Shown one piece after another: positions 33,604 to 42,608 of a stretch of 64,000 nt of DNA. The translations under genes and the position numbers were made by a program. Below the pieces are notes generated by a model. The model was given only the letters and a program-made list of their open reading frames with translations. It made no database searches and was not told where the DNA came from. Each line of letters begins with the position of its first letter. Within the stretch, counting starts at the first letter, position 1. This DNA is from an uncultured Clostridia bacterium (lineage in GTDB: Bacteria; Bacillota; Clostridia; Peptostreptococcales; Anaerovoracaceae), in contig CAKQXD010000002.1 of assembly GCA_934281605.1 (NCBI GenBank), forward strand, positions 62,001 to 126,000, read 5' to 3'.

Positions 33604-35364
33604 ATGTATGTAGGAAGAGTGGAAAAACTGCTGGCGCATTATTCGCAGATTCCGTTGTGTTTTGTCAATCTCAACGGGAAGATCACGCGGGCGAGCAGCA
33701 AGATCGCAGAGGTGTTCAAGTACGACGGGATCATCGGACGGGACATTTTCGAGCTGACGAGGATCCGCCCGGCGGAGCTGATCGAGGCGGCGGAAAGCCA
33801 TGTGAATCTGTATCTGGACAGCAATGAGAAGTCCTTTAAGATCCTGACCGAATTTATCGGCGAGGGCGAGACGGCCAGTATCATGATGAGCTTTATCGAT
33901 GTGACGTCTTACGAAGTGCTCAAGGATATGTACAACGATGACAAGGCGTGCATTGCGGTCATCAATGTGGACAATTTTGACGAGCTGACGGCCAGTGCCG
34001 GGGATGAGCGGGAACTGGCGATTTCGACGGAAATCGACCGGCTGATCCGAAGCTGGGGCGAGAAACTGGGAGCGGCAGTAGTCCGGTACCGGGATCATCT
34101 GTACGAGATCTGTCTGACTCACGGCAATCTGCAGACGATGATCGACGATAAATTTTCGATTCTGGACGAAGCCAAGGAGATCGAGACGGAGGCGGACTTC
34201 CCGGTGACTTTGAGTATCGGGGTCGGCATCGGCGGCAAGACTCTGGCGGACTGCGAAAACTACGCGGAAGATGCGCTGGATCTTGCGCTGGGACGAGGCG
34301 GAGACCAGGCTATTATCAAGAATATCAAGAACTTTGAATATTACGGCGGCAAATCGCAGAGCGTGGAGAAGAGCAACAAGGGCAAGTCGCGGATCATCGC
34401 CCATGCATTGAAACTGCTCATCAGCCAGTCATCCAAGATCTTTGTCATGGGTCACAGAAACCCGGATATGGACAGCTTTGGGGCATCCCTGGGTATTTAC
34501 CGGATCGCCGAGAGCATGGGCAAGGAAGTTTATGCGGTGCTGGGACCTTACAACGATGCGCTGACTGCCATCGCCGAAGAGGCCAAGGAGACGGGATACT
34601 ATGAGTTCGTTTCTCCCGAAAAGGCACTCAACCTGGTGGATGACAATTCGCTGGTCATCGTGGTGGATGCACACCGTCCGATCCTGGTGGAATCCAATGC
34701 GCTCATCATGAAAGTGGGCCGGACCGTGGTCATCGACCATCATAGACGGGCAGAGGACTGCTTCTCAGATCTGCTGCTTTCTTATATGGAATCTTATGCG
34801 TCATCGGCTTCTGAGCTGGTGACGGAAATCATACAGTACGCCTGCGAGAAGCGGACGCTGACCAGTATGGAGGCCAATGCGCTGCTGGCGGGAATCATGG
34901 TGGATACCAACCGATTTGCTGTAAAGGCCGGTGTGCGGACTTTCGAGGCGGCTTCCTGGCTGCGGCGCGCGGGGGCTGATCTGGAGCACGTGCGGCGCTA
35001 TTTCCAGGCCAATACCGACAGCTTTAAAGTGCGGGCCATGTGCATCGCCAACGCTCAGTTCTTCGAGGGCGGCATCGCCATGTCCATCTGTCCGGGCCAG
35101 AATCCCAATTCGCAGATCCTCAACTCACAGGTGGCGGACGAGCTCCTGACCATCCGGGGCATCCGGGCAAGCTTTGTGGCGGGGCAGAATGAATACGGCA
35201 AGACGGTAGTCAGCGCCCGGTCGCTGGGAGACGTCAACGTGCAGGTCGTCATGGAGAAATTCGGCGGCGGCGGACATCTCAACACAGCGGGAGCGCAGGT
35301 AGACGTGTCGCCGGAGGAGATTCTCATGCAGATCCGCGATGCGTTAAATGAAAAAAATTCGTAG
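33604..35364 (+). CDS. gdpP: Cyclic-di-AMP phosphodiesterase, GdpP type without membrane helices
   Basis: 586 residues. PAS-like domain (1-95), degenerate GGDEF (about 100-250), then a DHH-DHHA1 phosphodiesterase: GHRNPDMDSFGA near 281, VVDAHRP, VIDHHRR and GGGGHLNTAGA. It hydrolyses the second messenger c-di-AMP. Bacillus GdpP has two N-terminal membrane helices; here the protein begins directly at the PAS domain, so it should be soluble. A short hairpin plus CTTTGCAG lies just upstream. It is part of the conserved DUF2232-gdpP-rplI-dnaB block. Confidence 0.93.
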   Translation: MYVGRVEKLLAHYSQIPLCFVNLNGKITRASSKIAEVFKYDGIIGRDIFELTRIRPAELIEAAESHVNLYLDSNEKSFKILTEFIGEGETASIMMSFIDVTSYEVLKDMYNDDKACIAVINVDNFDELTASAGDERELAISTEIDRLIRSWGEKLGAAVVRYRDHLYEICLTHGNLQTMIDDKFSILDEAKEIETEADFPVTLSIGVGIGGKTLADCENYAEDALDLALGRGGDQAIIKNIKNFEYYGGKSQSVEKSNKGKSRIIAHALKLLISQSSKIFVMGHRNPDMDSFGASLGIYRIAESMGKEVYAVLGPYNDALTAIAEEAKETGYYEFVSPEKALNLVDDNSLVIVVDAHRPILVESNALIMKVGRTVVIDHHRRAEDCFSDLLLSYMESYASSASELVTEIIQYACEKRTLTSMEANALLAGIMVDTNRFAVKAGVRTFEAASWLRRAGADLEHVRRYFQANTDSFKVRAMCIANAQFFEGGIAMSICPGQNPNSQILNSQVADELLTIRGIRASFVAGQNEYGKTVVSARSLGDVNVQVVMEKFGGGGHLNTAGAQVDVSPEEILMQIRDALNEKNS

Positions 35365-35390
35365 GAACTTCACATTAGGAGGATAAAATT

Positions 35391-35837
35391 ATGGTAGTTA
35401 TTTTAATGAAAGATGTAAAAGGTACCGGCAAGGCCGGAGACGTAGTAAAAGTAAGCGACGGCTATGCTAGAAACATGCTGCTGCCGAAGGGACTGGCCAA
35501 GGAAGCCACCGAAGGCAATATCCGCAGTCTGGAAAAGCAGAAGGCCATCGCAGCCGAAAAGCTGGAAGAACAGAAGGCCGCTGCTAAGGATATGGCCGCT
35601 AAACTGGAAAACATCACGCTGAAGATCGAATCCAAGGGCGGAGATTCCGGTAAGCTGTTCGGCTCCATCACTTCCAAGGATATCGCAGAAGCGCTGGAGA
35701 AACAGGAAGGCATGAAGATCGACAAGAAAAAGATCGAAATGAAGAACCCGATCAAGCAGGCCGGAGAAACCGAAGTAACGCTGAAGCTGTTCACTGAGAT
35801 CTCCGCACAGCTGAAGGTATCGGTCACGATAGCATAA
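35391..35837 (+). CDS. rplI: 50S ribosomal protein L9
   Basis: 148 residues, full length. The N-terminal domain is VVILMKDVKGTGKAGDVVKV with the NMLLPKGLAKEAT rRNA-binding turn, then the long connecting helix and the C-terminal domain (SGKLFGSITSKDIAEAL). L9 sits at the base of the L1 stalk. AGGAGG lies ten bases before the start. Standard neighbours gdpP and dnaB flank it. Confidence 0.97.
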   Translation: MVVILMKDVKGTGKAGDVVKVSDGYARNMLLPKGLAKEATEGNIRSLEKQKAIAAEKLEEQKAAAKDMAAKLENITLKIESKGGDSGKLFGSITSKDIAEALEKQEGMKIDKKKIEMKNPIKQAGETEVTLKLFTEISAQLKVSVTIA

Positions 35838-35885
35838 GACGGGCAGGATCGCCGGAGGCGATTTTGCAGACAGAAGGGATAGTTT

Positions 35886-37235
35886 ATGGAAGGAAGAGTA
35901 CCTCCACACAGTGCGGAGGCAGAGAAATCTGTACTGGGGGCTGCCATGCTTTCCAAGGATGCACTTTTTGACGTGATGGAGGTCGTGAAACCGGCTGATT
36001 TTTATGATGAAAATCACAAGGAGATCTTCCAGGCCATGATCGACCTGAACCGCAAGAATGCACCGGTGGATGCGCTGACAGTCGCAGAAGAATTAAAGAA
36101 GAGAAACAGCCTTGAAATGGTGGGCGGCAGAGCGTATATCGCGTCCCTGTCCTCCATGACGCCGACCACATCCAACGCCATGGAGTACGGCAGGATCGTG
36201 GCAGAGAAGGCTTCCGTCCGCAGGCTCATCGAGACGGCGGACGACATCGTTACCAAGGGTTACGACGGCACCATGGATGCCAACCAGATGCTGGACTATG
36301 CCGAGAGCGGGATCTTCGAGATCTCCCAGTCCCGGCAGAAGGGCCAGTATTCCCACATCAAAGATGTGCTGGTAGAAAACCTGGCCATCATCGACAAGGC
36401 GGAGCAGATGAAGGGCGGTCTTACCGGGATCACCACCGGCTTTTCCCAGCTGGATGAGATGACGTCCGGTATGCAGAAATCTGACCTGATCATCCTGGCG
36501 GCAAGACCGGCCATGGGTAAGACGGCATTTGCCCTGTCGCTGGCGCGAAATGCGGCGGTCAAGGGCGGAGCATCGGTAATGATATTCAGTCTGGAAATGG
36601 CCAAGGAGCAGCTCACCCAGAGACTTCTTTCGATGGAGTCCAAGGTGGATCTGCAGACTTTGAAAACAGGACGGCTGGAACGGCGCGACTGGGATGATCT
36701 CAACGTGGCGCTGGACACGCTGTCAAACAGCAATATACATATAGATGATACTGCAGGGATCAGCATCATGGAGATGAAGAGCAAGTGCCGACGCCTTAAG
36801 GCGGAGGCAGGTCTCGATCTGGTCATCATCGACTACCTGCAGCTGATGAATCCGGAAGGCAAGGCGGATTCCAGAACACAGGAGATCTCCGTGATCTCCC
36901 GAAATTTAAAACTCCTTGCCAGAGAACTGGACTGCCCGGTACTGGTGCTGTCCCAGCTTTCTCGTGCACCGGAACAGAGAACGGATCACCGGCCGATGCT
37001 TTCTGACCTGCGTGAATCAGGTTCTATCGAGCAGGATGCCGACATCGTAATCTTTCTGTACCGGGACGAATACTACAATAAAGAAGACACCGAGAAACCG
37101 GGTGAATGCGAAGTCATCCTGGCCAAGCACCGAAGCGGTCCTACGGGCAGCGTTGACGTGGCATGGATCGAGCGTTACACTCAGTTTAAGGATAAAGCGT
37201 CAGGGAATATTCCGGATGCCGGAGGGATGTTTTAA
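35886..37235 (+). CDS. dnaB: Replicative DNA helicase
   Basis: 449 residues. N-terminal domain (PPHSAEAEKSVLGAAMLSKD), linker, then the RecA-like motor with Walker A ARPAMGKTAF, Walker B (LDLVIIDYLQLM) and the DNA-binding LSRAPEQR segment with SDLRESGSIEQDAD. It unwinds DNA at the fork as a hexamer. Its stop overlaps the start of the DnaD-like gene by one base, tying helicase and loader-type protein together. Confidence 0.97.
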   Translation: MEGRVPPHSAEAEKSVLGAAMLSKDALFDVMEVVKPADFYDENHKEIFQAMIDLNRKNAPVDALTVAEELKKRNSLEMVGGRAYIASLSSMTPTTSNAMEYGRIVAEKASVRRLIETADDIVTKGYDGTMDANQMLDYAESGIFEISQSRQKGQYSHIKDVLVENLAIIDKAEQMKGGLTGITTGFSQLDEMTSGMQKSDLIILAARPAMGKTAFALSLARNAAVKGGASVMIFSLEMAKEQLTQRLLSMESKVDLQTLKTGRLERRDWDDLNVALDTLSNSNIHIDDTAGISIMEMKSKCRRLKAEAGLDLVIIDYLQLMNPEGKADSRTQEISVISRNLKLLARELDCPVLVLSQLSRAPEQRTDHRPMLSDLRESGSIEQDADIVIFLYRDEYYNKEDTEKPGECEVILAKHRSGPTGSVDVAWIERYTQFKDKASGNIPDAGGMF

Positions 37236-38509
37236 TGGCTTTCAGACGGGAGAAGATAAAGGATAATTTCCTGCTGGACACGAGCGTGGAGAACCTGTTC
37301 ATCACCGAATACATGGCGGTTGCTCCGGGAGATTTCGTCAAGGTCTATCTGTTTGCGCAGATGTATGCAGGGCTGGGTCAGGAAATCACCAATGAAGAAA
37401 TCGCCAAGTATCTGTCTATGGAGCATGAAGACGTGCTTCAGGCCTGGACCTACTGGGAGAAGATGGGTGTGATCCGTAAGATCCGTCACGAATCGGCAGA
37501 TAAATTCGATTACGATGTAGAGTTCGTGCTGCTAAAAGAACAGTTCTACGGAGACAAGGAATCAAAGACCCCGGCCGGTCTGGATCAGGGGATGCAGTCC
37601 GCCATGGGCGATAAAGATGTGCAGGAGATGTTTCAGGCCATCGAGAAAGCCAGCGGTCGCGTTTTAAGCGGTACGGAGATGATGGAGGTCGTCTCCTGGA
37701 TCAATGATTTCAACGCCGCTCCGGAGGTCATCGCCTACGGATATGCGTACTGTGTCAAACGCAAGAAAACAAATATCAAGTACATTGCAGCAGTCATCAA
37801 CGGCTGGACTCAGCGAGGGTTTCGGGACGTGGCTGCAGTAGAAAAATACTTAAGCGAAATGGACAAGAAGAACCACATGTACAAGCGGATTTTCCATGCT
37901 CTCGGCTTCTCGCGAAACGCCACGGAGCAGGAGCGGAAGATCATGGACACCTGGTTCGAAGACATGGAGTTTTCCATGGACAGGATCCTGGAAGCCTGTT
38001 CGAAGACGACAGGTATCGCCAACCCCAACATCAATTATGTCAACAAGGTGCTGGTCAACTGGTATGAAGAACGGACCGGCAAGGACAAGAGCGGCAAGCG
38101 CAAAGAGCTTACCCTCACGGAAATCTCGCAGTATTACGAAATGCTGCGCAGGAAGGAAGAAAGAGAGGCCGATGCACGGCGCGAAGAAGTCTTCGCCAAG
38201 GTGCCTCGGATCAGGGAGATCGAGGACGAGCTGTCCGCCGGAAGCCGGGAGCTTTCGCGGGTCATCATTTCGGATGCGGTCGATAAAAGGGAAGTCTCGG
38301 AGAGAATCAAAGAAAAAGCGAGCACCCTCAACACAGAAAAAGCGTTTCTGCTGACGGACAATGGCTTCGAACTGGATTACATGGATATGCGGTACGAATG
38401 CCCGCTGTGCAGAGACACGGGAATGCTTGAAACAGGAGAAAAATGTCAATGCTTTGGAGAAGTAAGTCGAACAAAAATAGAACAGCTCATGGAGGCGGAG
38501 AACCAGTAG
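37235..38509 (+). CDS. DnaD-like primosomal protein fused to the N-terminal zinc domain of a DnaC-type helicase loader
   Basis: 424 residues. Residues 1-105 match the DnaD winged-helix N-domain (FLLDTSVENLFITEYM), and about 125-285 are two DnaB_2/DnaD C-domains (NINYVNKVLVNWYEERTGK). From about 290 on the protein is like the start of clostridial DnaC/DnaI loaders: a charged helix (VFAKVPRIREIEDEL), EKAFLLTDNGFELDYMDM, and the zinc motif CPLCRDTGMLETGEKCQC. It stops where the AAA+ ATPase should begin. In relatives these are two adjacent genes. It probably acts at primosome assembly with DnaB, its coupled neighbour. How loading works without the ATPase domain is unclear. Confidence 0.8.
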   Translation: MAFRREKIKDNFLLDTSVENLFITEYMAVAPGDFVKVYLFAQMYAGLGQEITNEEIAKYLSMEHEDVLQAWTYWEKMGVIRKIRHESADKFDYDVEFVLLKEQFYGDKESKTPAGLDQGMQSAMGDKDVQEMFQAIEKASGRVLSGTEMMEVVSWINDFNAAPEVIAYGYAYCVKRKKTNIKYIAAVINGWTQRGFRDVAAVEKYLSEMDKKNHMYKRIFHALGFSRNATEQERKIMDTWFEDMEFSMDRILEACSKTTGIANPNINYVNKVLVNWYEERTGKDKSGKRKELTLTEISQYYEMLRRKEEREADARREEVFAKVPRIREIEDELSAGSRELSRVIISDAVDKREVSERIKEKASTLNTEKAFLLTDNGFELDYMDMRYECPLCRDTGMLETGEKCQCFGEVSRTKIEQLMEAENQ

Positions 38510-41436
38510 CCGGCAGTACGCCGCAGGCGGATCCGCAGGATACTTCGGGAGCATCCGATCTGGAGGCGGCCGGCGTAATGCCGCAGTCACAGCGCTCCGT
38601 GAAGGTGGCGCAGACCATACAGGAAGCAGAAAATGTACCGTCTGCTGTTCCGGCGAAAGAGATGCTGCAGGAAGCCAATCGCCCGACCCGGGAGGAAATG
38701 CTGGCCCAGATGGCTCAGAGTGCAGAGGGGCAGGAAATGCTCCGAAAGATACAGGGTCTGAGAAGTACCATGGATTCCCTGCGAAGCGCGCAGGAAGACC
38801 ATCGAGCCGGACAGCCGCAGCAAAGTCAGCAGTCAAAGCCGCCACAGGGTCCGGCAGCTTCCACACCGGGAGCATCTGCGGGAGCACCGAATAGCGGGGC
38901 GGCAGGCGCACCGCAGCCGGGAGCACGCATCCGCTCTGCAGAAGATGCACAGATCCGTGCGGCAGAGCAGGCAGTCTTAAAAGGCGTGCAGGAAGAGGCG
39001 GCAGAGCAGCGCCGGCAGGCAGAGGAAGCAAGGCAGCGTCAGCTTCAGATCGAAGCAGAGAAGCAGCAAGCGCTGGAAGCCCAGATGCGTGCCGCGAAGA
39101 TCAGTGAAGAAGCCGAGAAAAAACGGCTGGAAGCTCTGGAAGCGGAGCGAAAAGCGAAAGAAATTTCCCGCAAAACAGCTTTGGATGCCATGGAAGCTGA
39201 GCGCCGGGCAAGAGAGGAATCCGACTTGCGTCAGCAGGAAGGAGCAGCAGCTTCTCAGCAGCCGGGCAGCGTGCCGGCAAAGAATGCGCTGGAAGAATCT
39301 GCAGGTATGGCCACCCCGGAAGAGAAGGCAGCCTTCTTCGGAGAACCGGCGAAGAGCGACAGCGTGTCCACGGAGGAACAGCTGGATGCGCTGAAGGAAA
39401 CTTTGCAGAATGAACAGGCGCAGCAGGAGAAAGTGTTTGACGCCATCTCCTCTGTTGCCGAACGACATACAGAACGCTTATCGGAAAGCCAGAAGGCTAA
39501 GGTGCAGGAGCTGGCGGAGGCTCAGCAGCAGGTTTCGCAGGAACAGAAGCTAAGACTGCAGATCCAGCAGCTGAAAACCGAGCAGGAAAAGGCCAGGGCG
39601 GAGGCGGCAGTTCGCAGCAAGAGCGAAAAGGCACGCAGGAAGGCAGAGGAAAAGCAGCGCCATAAAGACGAAGTACGGAAACAGCGGCTGGAAAAGGTTG
39701 CTAGAAAACGTGCTGAGAAAGCTCGGAAGCTGGAAGCGAAGGAACGCCACAAACAGGAGAAAAGACGACTTGCGGAAGCGAAGAAGCGGCTGGAAGAACA
39801 GAGCAAGGCGGAAGCAGAACTGGGCGGAGGCATCGTCAACGTACAGGGCGTGCAGATCAAAACCGAGGTCAACAAACGGCCGACTTTCTCACTGAAGGAT
39901 TTCTTTGGGATCCGAAGCAAGGCTGAAAAGCAGGCGACGACGGAAGAAGAACAGGCGAAGCTGGCGGAGGAACGTCAGGAGCGTCAGGCGCGAGCCCATG
40001 CGGCGGCATATATCCGCTCCATCCAGCGAAAAGCCGCTTATGAGAGAAGTAAGATCGGTCAGAAGCTGGAACGCATCAAGAGTTATTCTGAAGAGCACAA
40101 GAAGGGCATGCTGATGGTGTTTTCCATCGTCATGATGGCCATTCTGGGCGCAGCCGGTGTGCTCAACTACTGTACCGCATATGAGTATTCCTACAACGGT
40201 CAGAAGCTGGGTCTGGTAAAGGAGAAGGATGACGTCCTCCAGATCACGGATCTGGTGCAGACGGCTCTGACGGAAGAGAAAAATATGAGGATCGTCATCG
40301 ATGCAAAGGATGATATCACGTTCCACCGCAAGCTGGCTCTGGACGAGTCGCAAATCGACAACACTGAGCAGGTGCTAAAGCGTTTGACTTACATGGGCGA
40401 CCTGAAAGTCAAGGCGACCGCCATCTATGTAGACGGCAAAAAGATCGGCGCTGTGCAGGATCGAAAGACGGCGGAGCAGACTTTGAAGGATGTTGCAGAG
40501 AAGTATACAAAGGAAGGCGATAACACCGAAGTGGAATCTGTTCGCTTCCTGGAAAAGGTGGATATCAAAACGGCCAACACGGACCTGTCGGATCTTCATT
40601 CCGAAAAGGAAATGACGGATCTGCTCTGCACCAGCGGCGAGAAGGATACGGTCCACAAAATCGTTGCCGGCGATACGCTCCACAGCATTGCCAAGAAGTA
40701 TGATGTCACCGAGAATCAGCTCCTCGCAGACAATAAAAATATCAACTCCAAGAAACTGGATGTTGGAAGTAGCATCGTCGTAAAACAGCAGGCGCCGGTG
40801 CTGACATATGAAGTAGTAGAAAAAGTTACTTACGATAAAGTCGTGAAACACGAGGTGGAAGAACAGAAGTCGGGAGACATCTATGAAGGCGTCAAGGAGA
40901 CCAAGCAGGCCGGTTCCGACGGACTTTCAGAAATCACCGCTCGTGTGACGATGCAGAATGGCAAGAAGGTCAAGGAAGAAAATCTGGTTACTACCGTGAA
41001 GACTGAGCCGGTCAAGGAAGTCGTACTGGTAGGAACCAAGGAAAGACCTCCTACAGTCGGTTCGGGTAAATACGCATGGCCGCTCAAGGGCGGATACCAT
41101 CAGTCGTCCGGATTCGGATCCCGCTGGGGTAGAGCCCATCAGGGAATCGACCTGGCGTGCAGCGTAGGCACTAGCGTTTACGCCGCTGACGGCGGTACCG
41201 TAACGCGGGCAGGATACAGCGGCGCTTACGGTAATCTGGTGGTGATCGATCACCAGAACGGACAGGAAACCCGGTATGCTCACAACAGTAAACTGCTGGT
41301 CAAGGTGGGCGATAAAGTCTACCAGGGTCAGGAGATTGCCAAGTCCGGCAGTACCGGTCGAAGCACAGGTCCGCACCTGCACTTTGAGATCCGGTTCAAT
41401 GGCGAACCGCGCAATCCACTCAATTACTTGCCATAG
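38443..41436 (+). CDS. M23 peptidoglycan endopeptidase with long cytoplasmic coiled coil, LysM and G5 domains
   Basis: 997 residues. The first 550 or so are Ala/Glu/Gln/Lys-rich with coiled-coil character (KAEEKQRHKDEVRKQRLEK). A single membrane helix follows at about 557-577 (MLMVFSIVMMAILGAAGVL). Outside are a repeat-rich segment, a LysM (HKIVAGDTLHSIAKKYDVTE), a G5-like domain, and a C-terminal M23 domain with GFGSRWGRAHQGIDLA, YAHNSKL and GPHLHFEIRF holding the zinc ligands. It should cut peptidoglycan cross-bridges. The start at 38443 follows AGGAG and overlaps the DnaD-like gene by 67 bases. Such a large cytoplasmic part is unusual for M23 enzymes. Confidence 0.85.
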   Translation: MSMLWRSKSNKNRTAHGGGEPVAGSTPQADPQDTSGASDLEAAGVMPQSQRSVKVAQTIQEAENVPSAVPAKEMLQEANRPTREEMLAQMAQSAEGQEMLRKIQGLRSTMDSLRSAQEDHRAGQPQQSQQSKPPQGPAASTPGASAGAPNSGAAGAPQPGARIRSAEDAQIRAAEQAVLKGVQEEAAEQRRQAEEARQRQLQIEAEKQQALEAQMRAAKISEEAEKKRLEALEAERKAKEISRKTALDAMEAERRAREESDLRQQEGAAASQQPGSVPAKNALEESAGMATPEEKAAFFGEPAKSDSVSTEEQLDALKETLQNEQAQQEKVFDAISSVAERHTERLSESQKAKVQELAEAQQQVSQEQKLRLQIQQLKTEQEKARAEAAVRSKSEKARRKAEEKQRHKDEVRKQRLEKVARKRAEKARKLEAKERHKQEKRRLAEAKKRLEEQSKAEAELGGGIVNVQGVQIKTEVNKRPTFSLKDFFGIRSKAEKQATTEEEQAKLAEERQERQARAHAAAYIRSIQRKAAYERSKIGQKLERIKSYSEEHKKGMLMVFSIVMMAILGAAGVLNYCTAYEYSYNGQKLGLVKEKDDVLQITDLVQTALTEEKNMRIVIDAKDDITFHRKLALDESQIDNTEQVLKRLTYMGDLKVKATAIYVDGKKIGAVQDRKTAEQTLKDVAEKYTKEGDNTEVESVRFLEKVDIKTANTDLSDLHSEKEMTDLLCTSGEKDTVHKIVAGDTLHSIAKKYDVTENQLLADNKNINSKKLDVGSSIVVKQQAPVLTYEVVEKVTYDKVVKHEVEEQKSGDIYEGVKETKQAGSDGLSEITARVTMQNGKKVKEENLVTTVKTEPVKEVVLVGTKERPPTVGSGKYAWPLKGGYHQSSGFGSRWGRAHQGIDLACSVGTSVYAADGGTVTRAGYSGAYGNLVVIDHQNGQETRYAHNSKLLVKVGDKVYQGQEIAKSGSTGRSTGPHLHFEIRFNGEPRNPLNYLP

Positions 41437-41449
41437 GGAAATTACAGTC

Positions 41450-41490
41450 AAAGGGCTGGCGCACCAGAGAATCCGGTGTGCCAGCCCTTT
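41450..41490 (+). terminator. Strong hairpin after the M23 gene
   Basis: 16-bp stem with one mismatch (AAAGGGCTGGCGCACC / GGTGTGCCAGCCCTTT), 14 bases after the stop. Only a three-T tail follows, so it may be a stabiliser or a weak terminator. Confidence 0.55.
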
Positions 41491-41554
41491 AAAGTATCAT
41501 AAAAACATGCTGGGAACATCAAAGCTCTCCCGGGACGGTCAGCCGCCCTGTCAT

Positions 41555-42124
41555 TCACGACTCATCTCCCAGCTGCCACTTCTGCACCGTTACCTGCTTT
41601 TTCGAAGCCCTGGCTTCCACATTCAAGAGCCGCCCGTCGCCTGCAGGCACGGAAAAATAAATCACATTATCGATTTTCGTTACTTCGATGTCGCCCTGAT
41701 CCGCCGCATAAACCGTCCTGCCGTTCAGATTGGCGGATGTGTCCCGCCTCTCCTGATAAAACGCCTCAATGATTTCCGATGCGGTGGACTCCGCCGCATA
41801 ATACTCCTGGCTGTGCGTCTTCGACGTCTCCGCCTGCGCCAGCTTCTGTGACGCAGAGTAATAGGTCATCGCCGAAAAACACGCCAGCAGCAAAACCAGC
41901 AGCGACACGAAAAGCGCCGCCCCACAAATGCTCATATAGGAAATCTTCCGCCCGCGGATCCAGAATCCGCTGGCTTCGTCGGCTGTCTGAAATCGCTGCG
42001 CCGCCGTCATCGCCTGCTGCACTTCCCATGGGTTCTGTGTTTCCTGCCAAGACTGCTGCAGGGGTTCTCTCTGCGCCAGGTGGTTTCGTGTATGCCGTTG
42101 TCTGTGATTTCTGCTTTGTCGCAT
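41555..42124 (-). CDS. Pilin-like membrane protein of unknown function (third of three)
   Basis: 189 residues from the ATG at 42124, chosen because GGGAG precedes it; an in-frame ATG at 42184 would overlap the upstream gene. A basic, Gln/Arg-rich N-terminus of about 70 residues leads to one membrane helix (ICGAALFVSLLVLLLACFSA) and an extracellular part with YYAAESTASEIIEAFYQER, like the first helix of minor pilins or PilX-type proteins. It is last in a three-gene minus-strand cluster, probably one transcription unit. No family assigned. Confidence 0.6.
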   Translation of the reverse strand: MRQSRNHRQRHTRNHLAQREPLQQSWQETQNPWEVQQAMTAAQRFQTADEASGFWIRGRKISYMSICGAALFVSLLVLLLACFSAMTYYSASQKLAQAETSKTHSQEYYAAESTASEIIEAFYQERRDTSANLNGRTVYAADQGDIEVTKIDNVIYFSVPAGDGRLLNVEARASKKQVTVQKWQLGDES

Positions 42125-42134
42125 GATAGTCTCC

Positions 42135-42608
42135 CTACTGTGCAATACTCTTAAATTCCAGCTTATAAAATGACTTCTGTTCACCCTTTACAAACCAGTT
42201 GATCTGCCAGGTATCGCAGCGACCGTCTTTGCCAGGGGTCAAAAGGATCGCGGCACGATATTTATAATCGCTTTTGGACGATGGCTCAAAGTTTGCCGTG
42301 TAGTATAGCGTCAGGGAGTTTTCCCCTGTCTCTGCGCCGCGATGTTCCGATAAAAGCTGCGCCCCTGCTGTCATGTCGCCGTCTGAGGCTTTCAGCACTT
42401 CAGCGAGGGAGTCGGTTTCACGCACCACGCGGTCCAGCATTTCTGCCTGGGAGGCGAGATGATCCGACTTGAGGAACATACTGATGCTGACCGCCAGGGC
42501 AGTCACGAGAAACACGAAGATTGCGATAAGGATGATGAGCGCTCGGGTTTTTCCAGAAAACCGTCCCAGCAGCTTCGATCGATTTCCGTCCGTATGTATT
42601 TTACTCAT
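42135..42608 (-). CDS. Pilin-like membrane protein of unknown function (second of three)
   Basis: 157 residues. Basic N-terminus, one membrane helix (LIILIAIFVFLVTALAVSIS), then a helix with heptad-like spacing and a C-terminal beta-rich part. Topology resembles type IV pilin-like minor subunits, but there is no clear prepilin peptidase site. It overlaps the first gene of the cluster by 8 bases, so the two are cotranslated. Function unknown; a role in an envelope or spore-coat-type structure is a guess from the neighbouring sporulation genes. Confidence 0.6.
   Translation of the reverse strand: MSKIHTDGNRSKLLGRFSGKTRALIILIAIFVFLVTALAVSISMFLKSDHLASQAEMLDRVVRETDSLAEVLKASDGDMTAGAQLLSEHRGAETGENSLTLYYTANFEPSSKSDYKYRAAILLTPGKDGRCDTWQINWFVKGEQKSFYKLEFKSIAQ

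Noticed and set aside
32728..34404. 558-codon minus-strand reading frame
   Set aside because: Spans the antisense of DUF2232 and gdpP, both supported by motifs and conserved gene order; composition is that of a shadow frame.
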